Source: Ohessyouella blattaphilus
GTDB lineage: Bacteria; Bacillota; Clostridia; Lachnospirales; Lachnospiraceae
DNA length: 64,000 nucleotides
Direction of reading: 5' to 3'
Assembly: GCF_024721265.1 (NCBI RefSeq)
Contig: NZ_JAMXOC010000011.1
Span: forward strand, 32,512-96,511
The translations under genes and the position numbers were made by a program. How positions within the stretch are numbered: position 1 is the first letter of the stretch; the number at the start of each line of letters is the position of its first letter. Below the pieces are notes generated by a model, which saw only the letters and a list, made by a program, of their open reading frames with translations, was not told where the DNA came from and searched no databases. Below are positions 1 through 9,312 of this stretch, piece after piece.

Positions 1-1238
1 TATTTAGTTTCCTTCGTACCTACGGTAACGGTGTATTCAATACTGACGTATTCTCCCCCTTGGCCTAGGCGGGCCCCTTCAATCACCACGTTTTTCCCGG
101 GCTTTACTTTTAGTAGGGCGTTTGTATAATCGGCAAATTCTTTGATCTCGGTCTTGCCGATTTTTTGCAGCACATCCCCTTTTTGGATACCGGCGTGCAT
201 AGCCGGTGAATCGATGCCTACGTGGCCTACGTAGACGCCTTCCGGTACTTTTGCAGCTACCATTTCTTCGGTAGTGACGGCACCGACGATCCCAATATAA
301 GGGACGTTTTGCATATTTAGGAGCTTTTCGGCTCGGCCTTTGATGTCGGTGATGCCAAAGCCAGTTACCTCGGTCTTCGTATTCTCTGGGTAAAAGCGGG
401 GGGCTAGTAGGCCGATAATCTCGCCTGACATATTTACCATGACCCCGGTGCCTTCTTTCGTCGTCAGGATATCCGTATGTAAAAGGCTATAGGTGCCATC
501 ATAAAGGTCAGTGCTCTCCCCGATCGCTGAGATAATCCCAAAGCCTACCCCTTCCGAATAACCAAAGGGATTGCCGGCTAAGATTACCTCTTCGCCCCGC
601 TTCGTTTGCTTGGAGCTGCCGAGCTTGGCAATGGCAATGGCGCTTTTCGTAGACTCTTCCATATCGTCTTTGCGGACGGTAAAGATACCCATTTCGGTAA
701 CCCCGTCTCGCATCTTTAAGAAGCCTTTATAAGTACTGCCGTCCACAAAAGTGACTCGTAGATCGGTGGTCTTTCGCATGACGCTAACACTAGCGAAGAT
801 TAAGATGTCTTCGCTATTTTCGCCTAAAATCACGCCGCTTACCGTATTCCTTTGCTCCGCCTCAACGGACCAGCTCTCACCAGGCTTAATGCCATAGATG
901 GTCACTAGGGACTGGAAGGTCTGGTTGGCGATTTTATTCTTCTTCTGGGTTATGTCTTCTTCGGAGGTCACTGGTGCTTCTTCGCTAGTATCTGCCCCGG
1001 GATCTTCTCCTGGCTCGGCTTCAATCTCTTCCGCTAGCTTGATTTCCCTCGCGTCGCCGCCATAGTATTTATCGATTAAGGGTTTTGACACAGCAAAAAC
1101 TAAGCTGGCGATGCTGCCTAGAATCAAGCCTCTAAGCACCCAGCTTAGTACAAATCTGCCAGTCTTCCTAGCATCTTTTACTTCGTCTTTAATTGTTTCT
1201 TGTAAGAATGGATAATCTTCGTGCTTTTTTTCTTCCAT
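1..1238 (-). CDS. HtrA/DegP-like trypsin-fold PDZ protein, apparently protease-dead (partial, 3' end beyond window)
   Basis: I translated this gene from the raw sequence, since its stop lies left of base 1. It starts at ATG 1238 behind a GGAGAAGG ribosome site. It has a charged cytoplasmic N-terminus, one membrane segment at about residues 27-48, an acidic linker, a trypsin-like HtrA domain and a PDZ domain near the visible end (VYVGHVGIDSPAMHAGIQKG). By alignment from memory, all three catalytic residues seem lost. The NHV histidine site reads ASVSV, the TDIAVL aspartate site reads TEMGIF, and the GNSGG serine site reads KEGTG. The fold and PDZ look intact, so a binding or regulatory role at the membrane is inferred. 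It is divergent from mutS2. Confidence 0.8.
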   Translation of the reverse strand, partial: MEEKKHEDYPFLQETIKDEVKDARKTGRFVLSWVLRGLILGSIASLVFAVSKPLIDKYYGGDAREIKLAEEIEAEPGEDPGADTSEEAPVTSEEDITQKKNKIANQTFQSLVTIYGIKPGESWSVEAEQRNTVSGVILGENSEDILIFASVSVMRKTTDLRVTFVDGSTYKGFLKMRDGVTEMGIFTVRKDDMEESTKSAIAIAKLGSSKQTKRGEEVILAGNPFGYSEGVGFGIISAIGESTDLYDGTYSLLHTDILTTKEGTGVMVNMSGEIIGLLAPRFYPENTKTEVTGFGITDIKGRAEKLLNMQNVPYIGIVGAVTTEEMVAAKVPEGVYVGHVGIDSPAMHAGIQKGDVLQKIGKTEIKEFADYTNALLKVKPGKNVVIEGARLGQGGEYVSIEYTVTVGTKETK

Positions 1239-1275
1239 GGTAGTAAGACACCCTTCTCCAAATCCCTCACCTTAA

Positions 1276-1304
1276 AGTATAACTTATTGCTTTTCAATGT
1301 TCAA
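1276..1304 (-). promoter_or_regulatory. Sigma-A promoter of the HtrA-like gene
   Basis: Read leftward, TTGAAC and TATACT are separated by 17 bp, 38 bases upstream of the ATG. Both hexamers are near consensus. Confidence 0.75.
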
Positions 1305-1357
1305 TAAGCCTTTTCTTTGGAAGGCAAATACGGTAGAATGTTCATAGGTGAAAAATG

Positions 1358-3733
1358 ATGAATAAAAAAAGTTTAAACAAATTAGAATATGATAAAATTA
1401 TCGGTCTGTTAAGTGAACAGGCCTCTTTTAAGGGTGGGCGAGACTTATGTGAGAACTTAATGCCTCTGCCTTCTTTAGAGGAAGTGGAGAAGGCCCAGGA
1501 CGAGACAGCTTGCGCCTTTAGTCGCATTGTAAAGAAGGGACGCCTTTCTTTCTACGGCCTTGTGCCCATTAATGGCCTCTTAAAGCGCTTAGAAGTGGGC
1601 GCCATCTTAGGCAGCGGTGAGCTGCTCCATTTGAAAAACATGCTAAAATCGGCGGCTCAGGCTAAGTCTTACGGCCGGAGGGAGCGAAGCGATGAACCAG
1701 GGGACCTACTAGACACGTATTTTGATCTCCTCTCGCCCCTAACGCCCTTAGCGACGGAGATTGAGCGCTGTATTCTAGCAGAAGATGAAATCAGCGATGA
1801 AGCATCGCCTAATCTAAAGAACATCCGCTCCCAGATGAAGCGGATTAACGACCGAATTCACTCCACTTTAAACCAAATGGTGAATAAGAGTCTGCGGACC
1901 TATCTCCAAGACCCCATCGTCACTATGCGGGGGGACCGGTACTGTCTCCCGGTAAAGGCTGAGTATAAAGCCCAGGTACCGGGAATGATTCACGACCAAA
2001 GCGCCACCGGTTCGACTCTTTTTATCGAACCGTTAGCAGTGGTGAATTTAAATAACGATATGCGGGAGCTCCTAGCGAAAGAAAAGGACGAGATTCAGGT
2101 GATTCTCGCCGATTTAAGCAACCAGTGTAGCGAGTTTTTACCAGAGATGAAGGTAAATAATGAGACGCTGGCGACTCTTGATTTTATTTTTGCCAAGGGA
2201 AACTTAGCCTATCTTTGGAAGGCTGCTAAGCCTCTTTATAACGACGAAGGGATTATCGAGATTCGGGAAGGTCGCCATCCCCTCCTAGATCCGAAGACCG
2301 TGGTTCCGATTACGGTCTCTTTAGGCGACGCCTTTTCTCTCCTGGTGATTACCGGACCCAATACCGGTGGTAAGACGGTTACTCTTAAGACCATTGGCCT
2401 ATTTTCCTTAATCGGCCAAGCCGGCTTACATATACCGGCCCTTGACCGGTCGAGGCTAAGCCTTTTTAGCGATGTCTTAGCGGACATCGGGGATGAACAG
2501 AGTATTGAGCAGAGCCTTAGTACCTTTTCTTCCCATTTGACGAATATCGTTTCTTTCCTGAAGACGATTGATGACCGTTCTTTGGTCCTTTTTGACGAGT
2601 TAGGCGCCGGCACCGACCCGACTGAGGGCGCGGCTCTAGCCATTGCCATTCTGGATTATCTTCACGCCAGAGGCATTCGCACCGCTGCCACTACTCACTA
2701 TAGCGAGCTAAAGGTCTACGCTCTTAGCACCAAAGGGGTGGAGAACGCTAGCTGCGAGTTCGACGTAAATACCTTGCGGCCCACTTACCGGCTCTTAATC
2801 GGGGTGCCAGGCAAAAGTAACGCCTTTGCTATCGCCAAAAGGCTAGGGCTTCCGGATTACATTATCGACGCGGCCAAAGAGCAGATCGATGAGGAAGATG
2901 AATCCTTTGAAGACTTAATCGGCGACTTAGACCGCCGCCGCAAGGACATTGAAGCCAAGAAGATGGAGATTGACCGTCATAACCTAGATCTAAAGAAGCA
3001 AAAAGAGCGCTTGGCGGAAAAAGAGAGCAAGCTAGATGCCAGACGGGATAAAATCATGCAAGCGGCCAATGAAGAAGCGGCTAAGGTGCTCTCCGATGCG
3101 AAGGCCGAAGCGGATGACTTGATTAAGAAGCTACGCAAGTACGGGGAAAATATCTCCCTTGCTGACTTAGAACGAGACCGGGAAAAGGTACGGAAGCGCT
3201 TAGCAAAAACCGGGGCCCCAGCCATCACTCCCATCCCAAGGACTGCCGGCGAGCTGAAGCCAACCGACTTAAAGCTCGGGGAAAAGGTACGGGTGTTAAG
3301 CCTCAATGTAACCGGCAATGTGATCGAACTACCGGATAAGAAAGGTAACGTTACCGTCCAGATGGGGATTATTAAGTCCAGGCTACCCCTTAGCGACTTA
3401 GAGATTATCGATGAAGAGCCCCTTTATGTGAAGAAGCAGAAGGAGCAGCGTAGAAATATCGGCTCTGGTATGGGCAAGTCTTTATCGATTCGCCCAGAGA
3501 TTAACTTAATCGGGAAGACGGTGGACGAAGCCATCGCGGCTCTCGATAAATACCTAGATGATGCTTATCTGGCTCACTTAAGTAGTGTCCGCATTATCCA
3601 TGGTAAGGGCACGGGAGCGCTAAGAAAGGCTGTAGCCGATCACCTAAAGAAACAGAAATACGTTAAGTCCTTTAGAGCCGGGGAGTTCGGCGAAGGGGAC
3701 GCTGGCGTTACCGTTGCCGAGTTTAAGGAATAA
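1358..3733 (+). CDS. mutS2: MutS2 family ATPase/endonuclease (ribosome-collision rescue or anti-recombination)
   Basis: About 790 residues, the usual MutS2 length. The order is an N-terminal clamp region, an ABC-type ATPase with Walker A GPNTGGKT near residue 333, Walker B with signature (VLFDELGAGTDP), a long charged coiled coil, a KOW-like linker and a C-terminal Smr nuclease domain (last ~78 residues, with HGKGTGAL). MutS2 proteins act on branched DNA, and in Bacillus they also split collided ribosomes. Two ATGs lie in tandem at 1355 and 1358. The AGGTGA site ends 3 bases before the first and 6 before the second, so I prefer 1358. The two-component genes follow 30 bases downstream and may be co-transcribed. 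Confidence 0.93.
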   Translation: MNKKSLNKLEYDKIIGLLSEQASFKGGRDLCENLMPLPSLEEVEKAQDETACAFSRIVKKGRLSFYGLVPINGLLKRLEVGAILGSGELLHLKNMLKSAAQAKSYGRRERSDEPGDLLDTYFDLLSPLTPLATEIERCILAEDEISDEASPNLKNIRSQMKRINDRIHSTLNQMVNKSLRTYLQDPIVTMRGDRYCLPVKAEYKAQVPGMIHDQSATGSTLFIEPLAVVNLNNDMRELLAKEKDEIQVILADLSNQCSEFLPEMKVNNETLATLDFIFAKGNLAYLWKAAKPLYNDEGIIEIREGRHPLLDPKTVVPITVSLGDAFSLLVITGPNTGGKTVTLKTIGLFSLIGQAGLHIPALDRSRLSLFSDVLADIGDEQSIEQSLSTFSSHLTNIVSFLKTIDDRSLVLFDELGAGTDPTEGAALAIAILDYLHARGIRTAATTHYSELKVYALSTKGVENASCEFDVNTLRPTYRLLIGVPGKSNAFAIAKRLGLPDYIIDAAKEQIDEEDESFEDLIGDLDRRRKDIEAKKMEIDRHNLDLKKQKERLAEKESKLDARRDKIMQAANEEAAKVLSDAKAEADDLIKKLRKYGENISLADLERDREKVRKRLAKTGAPAITPIPRTAGELKPTDLKLGEKVRVLSLNVTGNVIELPDKKGNVTVQMGIIKSRLPLSDLEIIDEEPLYVKKQKEQRRNIGSGMGKSLSIRPEINLIGKTVDEAIAALDKYLDDAYLAHLSSVRIIHGKGTGALRKAVADHLKKQKYVKSFRAGEFGEGDAGVTVAEFKE

Positions 3734-3763
3734 TCATTAGATTAGAAAGGGGAGTATTGACTG

Positions 3764-4468
3764 ATGAATAAAGAAAAGATTTTAATCGTCGATGATGACG
3801 AAAACATTGCGGAATTGATTGCGCTCTATCTAAATAAGGAATTTTACGAAACGAAGATTGCCCTAACCGGCGAGGAGGCCCTAGAGGTCTTTGCTAGCTA
3901 TAACCCTAACCTAGTTTTACTAGACTTAATGCTACCAGGTAAAGACGGTTACGAGGTCTGTCGGGAGATTCGCCGGGACTCTAAGACCCCGATTATTATG
4001 CTCTCAGCTAAAGGGGAGGTCTTTGATAAGGTCTTAGGTCTGGAACTAGGCGCCGATGACTATATGATTAAGCCCTTTGATACGAAGGAGCTAGTGGCGC
4101 GGGTGAAAGCCGTGCTCCGCCGCTTTAAAGATTCCGGTACTACGGAAAACACGAATCCTGACGGACAAAAGGTGGTTCGCTATCCTGACCTTGTCATCAA
4201 CCTAAGTAACTATTCGGTAGAGGCTGACGGCCAGATTGTAGACATGCCGCCGAAAGAGCTAGAGCTTCTTTTCTTCCTGGCCTCTAGTCCTAATCAGGTA
4301 TTTACTAGAGAACAGCTGTTGAATCAGATCTGGGGATACGATTACGCCGGAGATACCCGGACGGTTGACGTTCATATTAAGCGTCTCCGGGAGAAAATTA
4401 AGGATCACGATACTTGGAAGCTAGGCACTGTCTGGGGTATCGGTTACAAATTTGAAGCAAATCTTTAA
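3764..4468 (+). CDS. OmpR/PhoB-family response regulator
   Basis: 234 residues, cytoplasmic. The N-terminal receiver domain has the acidic pocket (VDDDEN), the phospho-acceptor Asp in LLDLMLPGKDG and the conserved Lys in IKPFD. The C-terminal winged-helix DNA-binding domain has the typical end (VDVHIKRLREKI, then GTVWGIGYKFE). GGGGAG lies before the ATG. It sits 15 bases ahead of a histidine kinase that is clearly its partner. Target genes cannot be read from the sequence. The lipoprotein downstream is convergent, so a regulatory link to it would be only a guess. Confidence 0.93.
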   Translation: MNKEKILIVDDDENIAELIALYLNKEFYETKIALTGEEALEVFASYNPNLVLLDLMLPGKDGYEVCREIRRDSKTPIIMLSAKGEVFDKVLGLELGADDYMIKPFDTKELVARVKAVLRRFKDSGTTENTNPDGQKVVRYPDLVINLSNYSVEADGQIVDMPPKELELLFFLASSPNQVFTREQLLNQIWGYDYAGDTRTVDVHIKRLREKIKDHDTWKLGTVWGIGYKFEANL

Positions 4469-4483
4469 GCAGGCGAGGTATTC

Positions 4484-5908
4484 ATGCGCAGTACTCTTTA
4501 TCTAAAATTCCTAATTACCTATATCGTGGTGGGCTTTTTTGGCATCTTTATCGTTTCCCTCGTGGGTAACGGTCTTTTAGATGCGCGCATTCGCGGGTAT
4601 TATACGGATACTATCTATAAAGAGACGAACGTAATGGCCTCTGAGGTCTTTCCCGAATTTTTCCTAACCGAGGAAAATGACCGAGAGGAGATGATTCTTG
4701 TGCGGGGCATGGAAAAGCAACTAGACGCCGCAGTTTGGCTAGTGGATACCACCGGCACAATGGTGGCTTCTTCAACTCCAAGCGACTATGCCTCTCCCCC
4801 TAGTACGCTACCGAATTTTAATCCGGCGGAAATCGGTAATAAACGGTATCTCACCGGTAACTACCACGGGTTTTTTGATAATGAAGTAATTACGGTAATC
4901 GCTCCCGTAGCGGGCGATTCTTACATAACCCACGGGTATCTAATGGTTCATAAGCACCTGGCGGATATCGATGTTCTGCGAGATAACCTGATGCTGATCT
5001 TCTATCTGGTGGCGCTGATTATCTACCTGCTATCCTTTGCCATCTTGATCACTTTTAACCTTTTTGTCTACAGACCCCTGCGGAAGATCACCGAAGCCGC
5101 ACAGCAATATGCTTCTGGGAACCTGGAGTACACTATCCCAGTTACCACCGAGGATGAGATGGGTTACCTTTCCGCCTCTCTTAACTCTATGTCCAATGAG
5201 CTTAAGCACATGGAAGAGGCCCAGAAGAAGTTTATCGGCAACGTCTCTCATGACTTTCGCTCGCCCCTTACTTCGATTAAGGGCTACTTAGATGCCATGA
5301 TGGATGGCACCATTCCCGAGGAAATGTACGATAAGTACTTTAAAGTTATCTCCTATGAGACCCAGCGCTTAACGGATCTAGCAAAGGATCTCTTAACCTT
5401 AAATACGTATGACAACAAAGGGCTGATTTTAAATTACGAGGACTTCGACATTCACGAAGTCATTCGCCAGATTGCTCTGTCATTTGAAGGGCTTTGTAAG
5501 GAGAAGAAAATCTCCATCGACTTAGTCTTCGCCACTAAGACCTTGTCGGTCTGGGCTGACAAGAAGATGATTGAGCAGGTGCTCTATAATCTCATCGACA
5601 ACGCCATTAAATTCAGCGACGTCGATTCCCTTATCACCATTGAAACCACCGATAGAGGCGATAAGGTAGGAGTATCTGTAAAGGATTACGGCGTGGGGAT
5701 TCCAGCCAAAGAACTGAGTAAGATTTGGGACCGCTTTTATAAGTCGGACACCTCTAGAGGAAAAGATAAAAAAGGTACTGGACTGGGGCTCTCTATCGTC
5801 AGAGACGCTTTAAAGTCACATAATGAAAATATCACCGTCTTAAGTACAGAGGGCGTGGGGACAGAGTTCACTTTCTCCCTATCAAAAAGAAAGCCTGAGG
5901 GTAGATAA
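4484..5908 (+). CDS. Membrane sensor histidine kinase
   Basis: 474 residues. There is a membrane segment at the N-terminus, an extracytoplasmic sensor region of about 130 residues, a second membrane segment (about residues 165-190), a HAMP linker, a HisKA dimer domain with the phosphoryl-accepting His in VSHDFRSPLTSIKGY, and a HATPase_c domain with N, G1 and G2 boxes (NLIDNAIKFS, DYGVGIP, GTGLGLSI). It phosphorylates the response regulator encoded just upstream. The coding end lies inside the terminator stem. The ligand is unknown. Confidence 0.92.
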   Translation: MRSTLYLKFLITYIVVGFFGIFIVSLVGNGLLDARIRGYYTDTIYKETNVMASEVFPEFFLTEENDREEMILVRGMEKQLDAAVWLVDTTGTMVASSTPSDYASPPSTLPNFNPAEIGNKRYLTGNYHGFFDNEVITVIAPVAGDSYITHGYLMVHKHLADIDVLRDNLMLIFYLVALIIYLLSFAILITFNLFVYRPLRKITEAAQQYASGNLEYTIPVTTEDEMGYLSASLNSMSNELKHMEEAQKKFIGNVSHDFRSPLTSIKGYLDAMMDGTIPEEMYDKYFKVISYETQRLTDLAKDLLTLNTYDNKGLILNYEDFDIHEVIRQIALSFEGLCKEKKISIDLVFATKTLSVWADKKMIEQVLYNLIDNAIKFSDVDSLITIETTDRGDKVGVSVKDYGVGIPAKELSKIWDRFYKSDTSRGKDKKGTGLGLSIVRDALKSHNENITVLSTEGVGTEFTFSLSKRKPEGR

Positions 5909-5938
5909 TCACTTGGATTATTTACCCTCAGGTTTTTT
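5894..5938 (+). terminator. Rho-independent terminator after the two-component operon
   Basis: A 17-bp stem (5894-5910 with 5916-5932, one G-T wobble) has a 5-base loop and a TTTTTT tail. It overlaps the kinase stop codon and touches the stop of the convergent lipoprotein gene. Confidence 0.9.
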
Positions 5939-7124
5939 AATCTGCATAAATATAACCACTCGCACTCTTTGCATCTGCTGCCGTTACTAGCGCAAAGCCC
6001 GTATCCACAAAGGCTTCATTCGGAAAATCAAGCCCAGCTCTCGCTGCTGCTACCACACTGGCATAGCCCATGCCAAAGGGATTCTGCAAAATGAGGCCAA
6101 AGAGCTTCTCTTCTTCTAGGTTCTTTAATTCGGTCGTCGTCCCATCAAAACCAATAATCAGCGGATATTCTGAGAACTTGGTCTGGTCTTCATAGATTTT
6201 AAGTACTGGGCTCTTTAGGTAATTGGCGGTAATAAAGATGCCTGCTGGCTGTTCTTTCTCTAATAGTTCTTGAAGCTTATCTTGGTGCTCTTGATTGCCT
6301 TCTGCCATTTGGAAAGTATCGATAAACTCTACATCTGGGCGCAGCTCTTGTAACTTCGCTTTAAAAGCCTTTTCTCTTTCAAGATCCGTCTTCGCTCCCG
6401 TATTACCGGAGATAATCAGAACCTTCACAGCATCGCTATCTGACTCATCTGGGGCTGTCGTCTCGTCCTCTGTCTCTGCTTCTGCCTCACCCTCTGGCTC
6501 TATCTCTGGCGGGTCTGCTTCTTCCTTTACAGGCGCTTCTGGTAGCTCGGGAGCCATCGCTTCTGCTGCCTGACTGGCGGCAGCGCCGTTATCGATACCC
6601 ACATTGGCGCGAATATTGTGGTATTCACTACCGGCGTCAAAGGTGACTAGCGGCACGTTATTCTCCCCTGCTAAGTCAAATTGCACTTCAAAGGAATGGA
6701 CATCGGCAACGGAAATGGCGATGGCGATGGGATAGCGAGCCAGCTCCTCATCGAAGATATTGATCTGCTGATCCACATCTCCTGTAACCGAAGGCCCGCT
6801 ATAGACCACTCTAACCTTATCTTTTCCTGTAAAGCCGTTCTTCTCATTGATGTCGGCAATGGCCTGCTCTGCTCCTTTTTTGACAGTATCCCAGAAGGCA
6901 CCACCACTGCCCCTACCGATAACGGAGATGTAGCTACCGGCTTCTAGCTTTAGGTCGTCTACATTGCCGTAGGCAAAGGGATTAATGGCATTTAAGAACT
7001 CCTGGTAAGCTGGCGTCTCGGGAGCCTCACTGCTGGGACTCTTCTTGGGCTCTTTCGAACAGCCCATTAGCAGGGCGGCTATCATCGTTAGGACTAAGAG
7101 TCCACTTATCAATCTGTTTTTCAT
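5937..7124 (-). CDS. Lipoprotein periplasmic-binding protein (type I fold), with an acidic insert
   Basis: 395 residues. The signal peptide ends in the lipobox LMGC (lipid-modified Cys22), followed by a type I periplasmic-binding fold of the sugar-binding (Peripl_BP_4-like) kind: ISVIGRGSGGAFWDTVKKG, then the C-terminal lobe from about residue 233. It is predicted to be anchored outside the membrane and to bind a small solute. No permease or ATPase gene is adjacent, so it is an orphan. About 40 residues (191-232), rich in Glu, Asp, Pro and Ala, separate the two lobes. Such a spacer is not usual in this fold. TAGGAG precedes the ATG. Confidence 0.82.
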   Translation of the reverse strand: MKNRLISGLLVLTMIAALLMGCSKEPKKSPSSEAPETPAYQEFLNAINPFAYGNVDDLKLEAGSYISVIGRGSGGAFWDTVKKGAEQAIADINEKNGFTGKDKVRVVYSGPSVTGDVDQQINIFDEELARYPIAIAISVADVHSFEVQFDLAGENNVPLVTFDAGSEYHNIRANVGIDNGAAASQAAEAMAPELPEAPVKEEADPPEIEPEGEAEAETEDETTAPDESDSDAVKVLIISGNTGAKTDLEREKAFKAKLQELRPDVEFIDTFQMAEGNQEHQDKLQELLEKEQPAGIFITANYLKSPVLKIYEDQTKFSEYPLIIGFDGTTTELKNLEEEKLFGLILQNPFGMGYASVVAAARAGLDFPNEAFVDTGFALVTAADAKSASGYIYAD

Positions 7125-7182
7125 ATATAACTCCTACTAGTTTGCTAGTCTTTTTTGCATGTAAATTAGAACATAATTCCTC

Positions 7183-7211
7183 TTGCTATCAGCATTTCTT
7201 TGTATTATGAT
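7183..7211 (+). promoter_or_regulatory. Promoter of the ferredoxin gene
   Basis: TTGCTA and TATGAT are spaced by exactly 17 bp, 43 bases upstream of the ATG. Confidence 0.75.
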
Positions 7212-7254
7212 AGGAATAACCTGAAGAGGATTTTATTAAAGGAGGAAGTTTGAA

Positions 7255-7425
7255 ATGGCATATGTAATTAGTGAAGAATGTGTAAGCTGTGGCGCTTGCG
7301 AAAGCGAATGTCCAGTAAGCGCGATTTCTCAAGGAGATGCTCAATATAACATTGATGCGGATACTTGTATCGATTGCGGCGCTTGCGCAGCACAATGTCC
7401 AGTGGGAGCTATCTCTCAAGGCTAA
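7255..7425 (+). CDS. 2[4Fe-4S] ferredoxin, 56 residues
   Basis: A complete clostridial-type ferredoxin with two CxxCxxCxxxCP cluster motifs (CVSCGACESECP and CIDCGACAAQCP), each followed by xxAISQG. It carries low-potential electrons in the cytoplasm for fermentative enzymes such as hydrogenase or pyruvate:ferredoxin oxidoreductase. AAAGGAGG lies 8 bases before the ATG. It is monocistronic, with its own promoter and terminator. It supports an obligate anaerobe. Confidence 0.95.
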   Translation: MAYVISEECVSCGACESECPVSAISQGDAQYNIDADTCIDCGACAAQCPVGAISQG

Positions 7426-7447
7426 TTAAAACTTATAGTAATTGTTA

Positions 7448-7483
7448 AACCGCTTGTACACTGAGTACAGGCGGTTTTCATTT
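7448..7483 (+). terminator. Terminator of the ferredoxin gene
   Basis: A stem of about 12 bp with one wobble (7448-7459 with 7465-7476), a 5-base loop and a T-rich tail. It also faces the end of the convergent dnaB gene. Confidence 0.8.
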
Positions 7484-7485
7484 GT

Positions 7486-8832
7486 CTAATTATCCACTTT
7501 ACTTAAGTTAGCAAACTTCGTGTATTCTGGTAGCCAAGCCAGATCAACCGTCCCGGTGGGGCCGTTACGCTGCTTAGCGATAATAATTTCTGCCTGATTC
7601 TTCTTTTCACTCTCTTTATTATAGTAATCGTCACGGTAAATAAACATAACCACGTCGGCATCCTGCTCAATGGCTCCCGACTCACGCAAATCCGAGAGCA
7701 TCGGTCTTTTATCCGGTCGTTCTTCTACCTTCCTAGAAAGCTGGGAAAGGGCAATAACCGGAACTCCTAGCTCACGGCCTAAACTCTTTAGGGACCGAGA
7801 GATTTCGGATATTTCCTGCTGACGGTTCTCACCGCCGCCTTTACTGCTACCGCTCATGAGCTGTAGGTAGTCAATGATAATCAGCTTAATGTCGCTATCT
7901 AGCTTATACTTACGGCACTTAGAGCGCATTTCGGTAATGGAAATACCAGGGGTCTCATCGACGATGATTCTTGACTTTCCAATATTGGAAGCGCCTTCAA
8001 TGACCTGAGCCCATTCGTTGTCCCTAAGGTTACCAGTTCTGATTTTTCCTGCATCCACGTGGGACTCAAGGGATAAGAGACGAGATACCAGCTGGGTATC
8101 CGCCATCTCCAAGCTAAAGAAGACTACCGTTTCCTTCTTCCTAAGCGCCACGTGCTGGGCGATATTCAGAACGAAAGCCGTCTTTCCCATCGATGGACGG
8201 GCCGCAATCAGAATCAAATCCGAGGGCTGTAAGCCGGCTAGCTTGTAATCAAGATCGGTAAAGCCGGTCGGAATTCCCGTAATGCTGCCGGTATTCTTAG
8301 AGGCTTCCTCGATTTTATTAAGGACGTCGATGGTAATGGTATCGATGCTGCGATAATCGGCCACCGAGCGCTTCTGCACAAGGTTAAAGACGCTCTTTTC
8401 GGTATCCTCTAAGATAACCTCTAACGGCTCTTTATTGGCATAGCAGCTGTCGATAATCTCTTCATTGGTCCGAATCAGCTTTCTCAGCATAGCTTTTTCA
8501 TAGACGATTTTTGCGTAGTATTTCACGTTCGCCGAGGTGGGCACATTGAGGACTAAGTCCTTCATGTACTCAAGGCTCGTAATCTCCTCTGGTAGTTCTT
8601 TTTCTAATAGACGATCCTTTAAGGTCACCAGATCCACCGGCTTGCCTTCGTTATAAAGCTCTACCATGGCATCATAGATAATGCCGTAAGGCCGGTGGTA
8701 AAAAGCTTCGCCGCCTTCGATAATATCCATGGCCGCACTGATGGCGTCTTTATCCATAATCATCGAGCCGATGACTGCTTGTTCGGCTTCGACGCTGTGA
8801 GGTGCTATACGTTTGATAACACTTTCTTCCAT
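7486..8832 (-). CDS. dnaB: Replicative DNA helicase DnaB
   Basis: 448 residues, normal family length. The N-terminal DnaB domain (PHSVEAEQAVIGSMI) is followed by a RecA-like ATPase with Walker A ARPSMGKTAF, Walker B IIIDYLQLM and the QISRSLK / LSQLSRKVEER elements. It unwinds DNA at the fork as a hexamer. It is last in the galE-gdpP-rplI-dnaB order, and the gdpP-rplI-dnaB part is the classic Bacillota arrangement. AGGAG precedes the ATG. Confidence 0.97.
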   Translation of the reverse strand: MEESVIKRIAPHSVEAEQAVIGSMIMDKDAISAAMDIIEGGEAFYHRPYGIIYDAMVELYNEGKPVDLVTLKDRLLEKELPEEITSLEYMKDLVLNVPTSANVKYYAKIVYEKAMLRKLIRTNEEIIDSCYANKEPLEVILEDTEKSVFNLVQKRSVADYRSIDTITIDVLNKIEEASKNTGSITGIPTGFTDLDYKLAGLQPSDLILIAARPSMGKTAFVLNIAQHVALRKKETVVFFSLEMADTQLVSRLLSLESHVDAGKIRTGNLRDNEWAQVIEGASNIGKSRIIVDETPGISITEMRSKCRKYKLDSDIKLIIIDYLQLMSGSSKGGGENRQQEISEISRSLKSLGRELGVPVIALSQLSRKVEERPDKRPMLSDLRESGAIEQDADVVMFIYRDDYYNKESEKKNQAEIIIAKQRNGPTGTVDLAWLPEYTKFANLSKVDN

Positions 8833-8842
8833 AATTTTGCTC

Positions 8843-9292
8843 CTAGACTTCTTCTACTACCACAACTTTAAGGGTTGCTGTCACGTCTTTATGTACCTTC
8901 ACCCCGACTTCGTGGGTTCCTAGTGTCTTTAAGGGTTCTTTTAAGAGGACCTTTTTCTTATCAATCTCAATGCCTAACTGACTTTTCGTCTCATCGGCGA
9001 TGGTTTTCGTAGCTACGGAGCCAAAGCTCTTGCCACCCTCACCGGTCTTTATGGCTACCGTAATCTGGCCGGCTTCAATCTCGTTCGCCAGTTCTTTGGC
9101 CGCCTCTAAGTTCTCCTGAGCTACCTTTTCGTTATGGGCATTCTTAAGCTTTAAGTCGTTCAAATTCTTGCTAGTGGCCTCGATCCCCTTTTTCGTCTTT
9201 AATAAAAAATTTCTTGCGTAACCGTCGTTTACTTCTACGGTCTCCCCTTTTTTACCAAGGGATTTTACGTCTTCAGTGAGTATAACCTTCAT
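8843..9292 (-). CDS. rplI: 50S ribosomal protein L9
   Basis: 149 residues. The N-terminal L9 signature ([30 protein letters not shown]) and the C-terminal domain ending in KVVVVEEV are both present. It binds 23S rRNA near the L1 stalk. GGAGG lies upstream of the ATG, and it is co-transcribed between gdpP and dnaB. Confidence 0.97.
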   Translation of the reverse strand: MKVILTEDVKSLGKKGETVEVNDGYARNFLLKTKKGIEATSKNLNDLKLKNAHNEKVAQENLEAAKELANEIEAGQITVAIKTGEGGKSFGSVATKTIADETKSQLGIEIDKKKVLLKEPLKTLGTHEVGVKVHKDVTATLKVVVVEEV

Positions 9293-9312
9293 TTCGCACT
9301 CCTCCGTTACTA

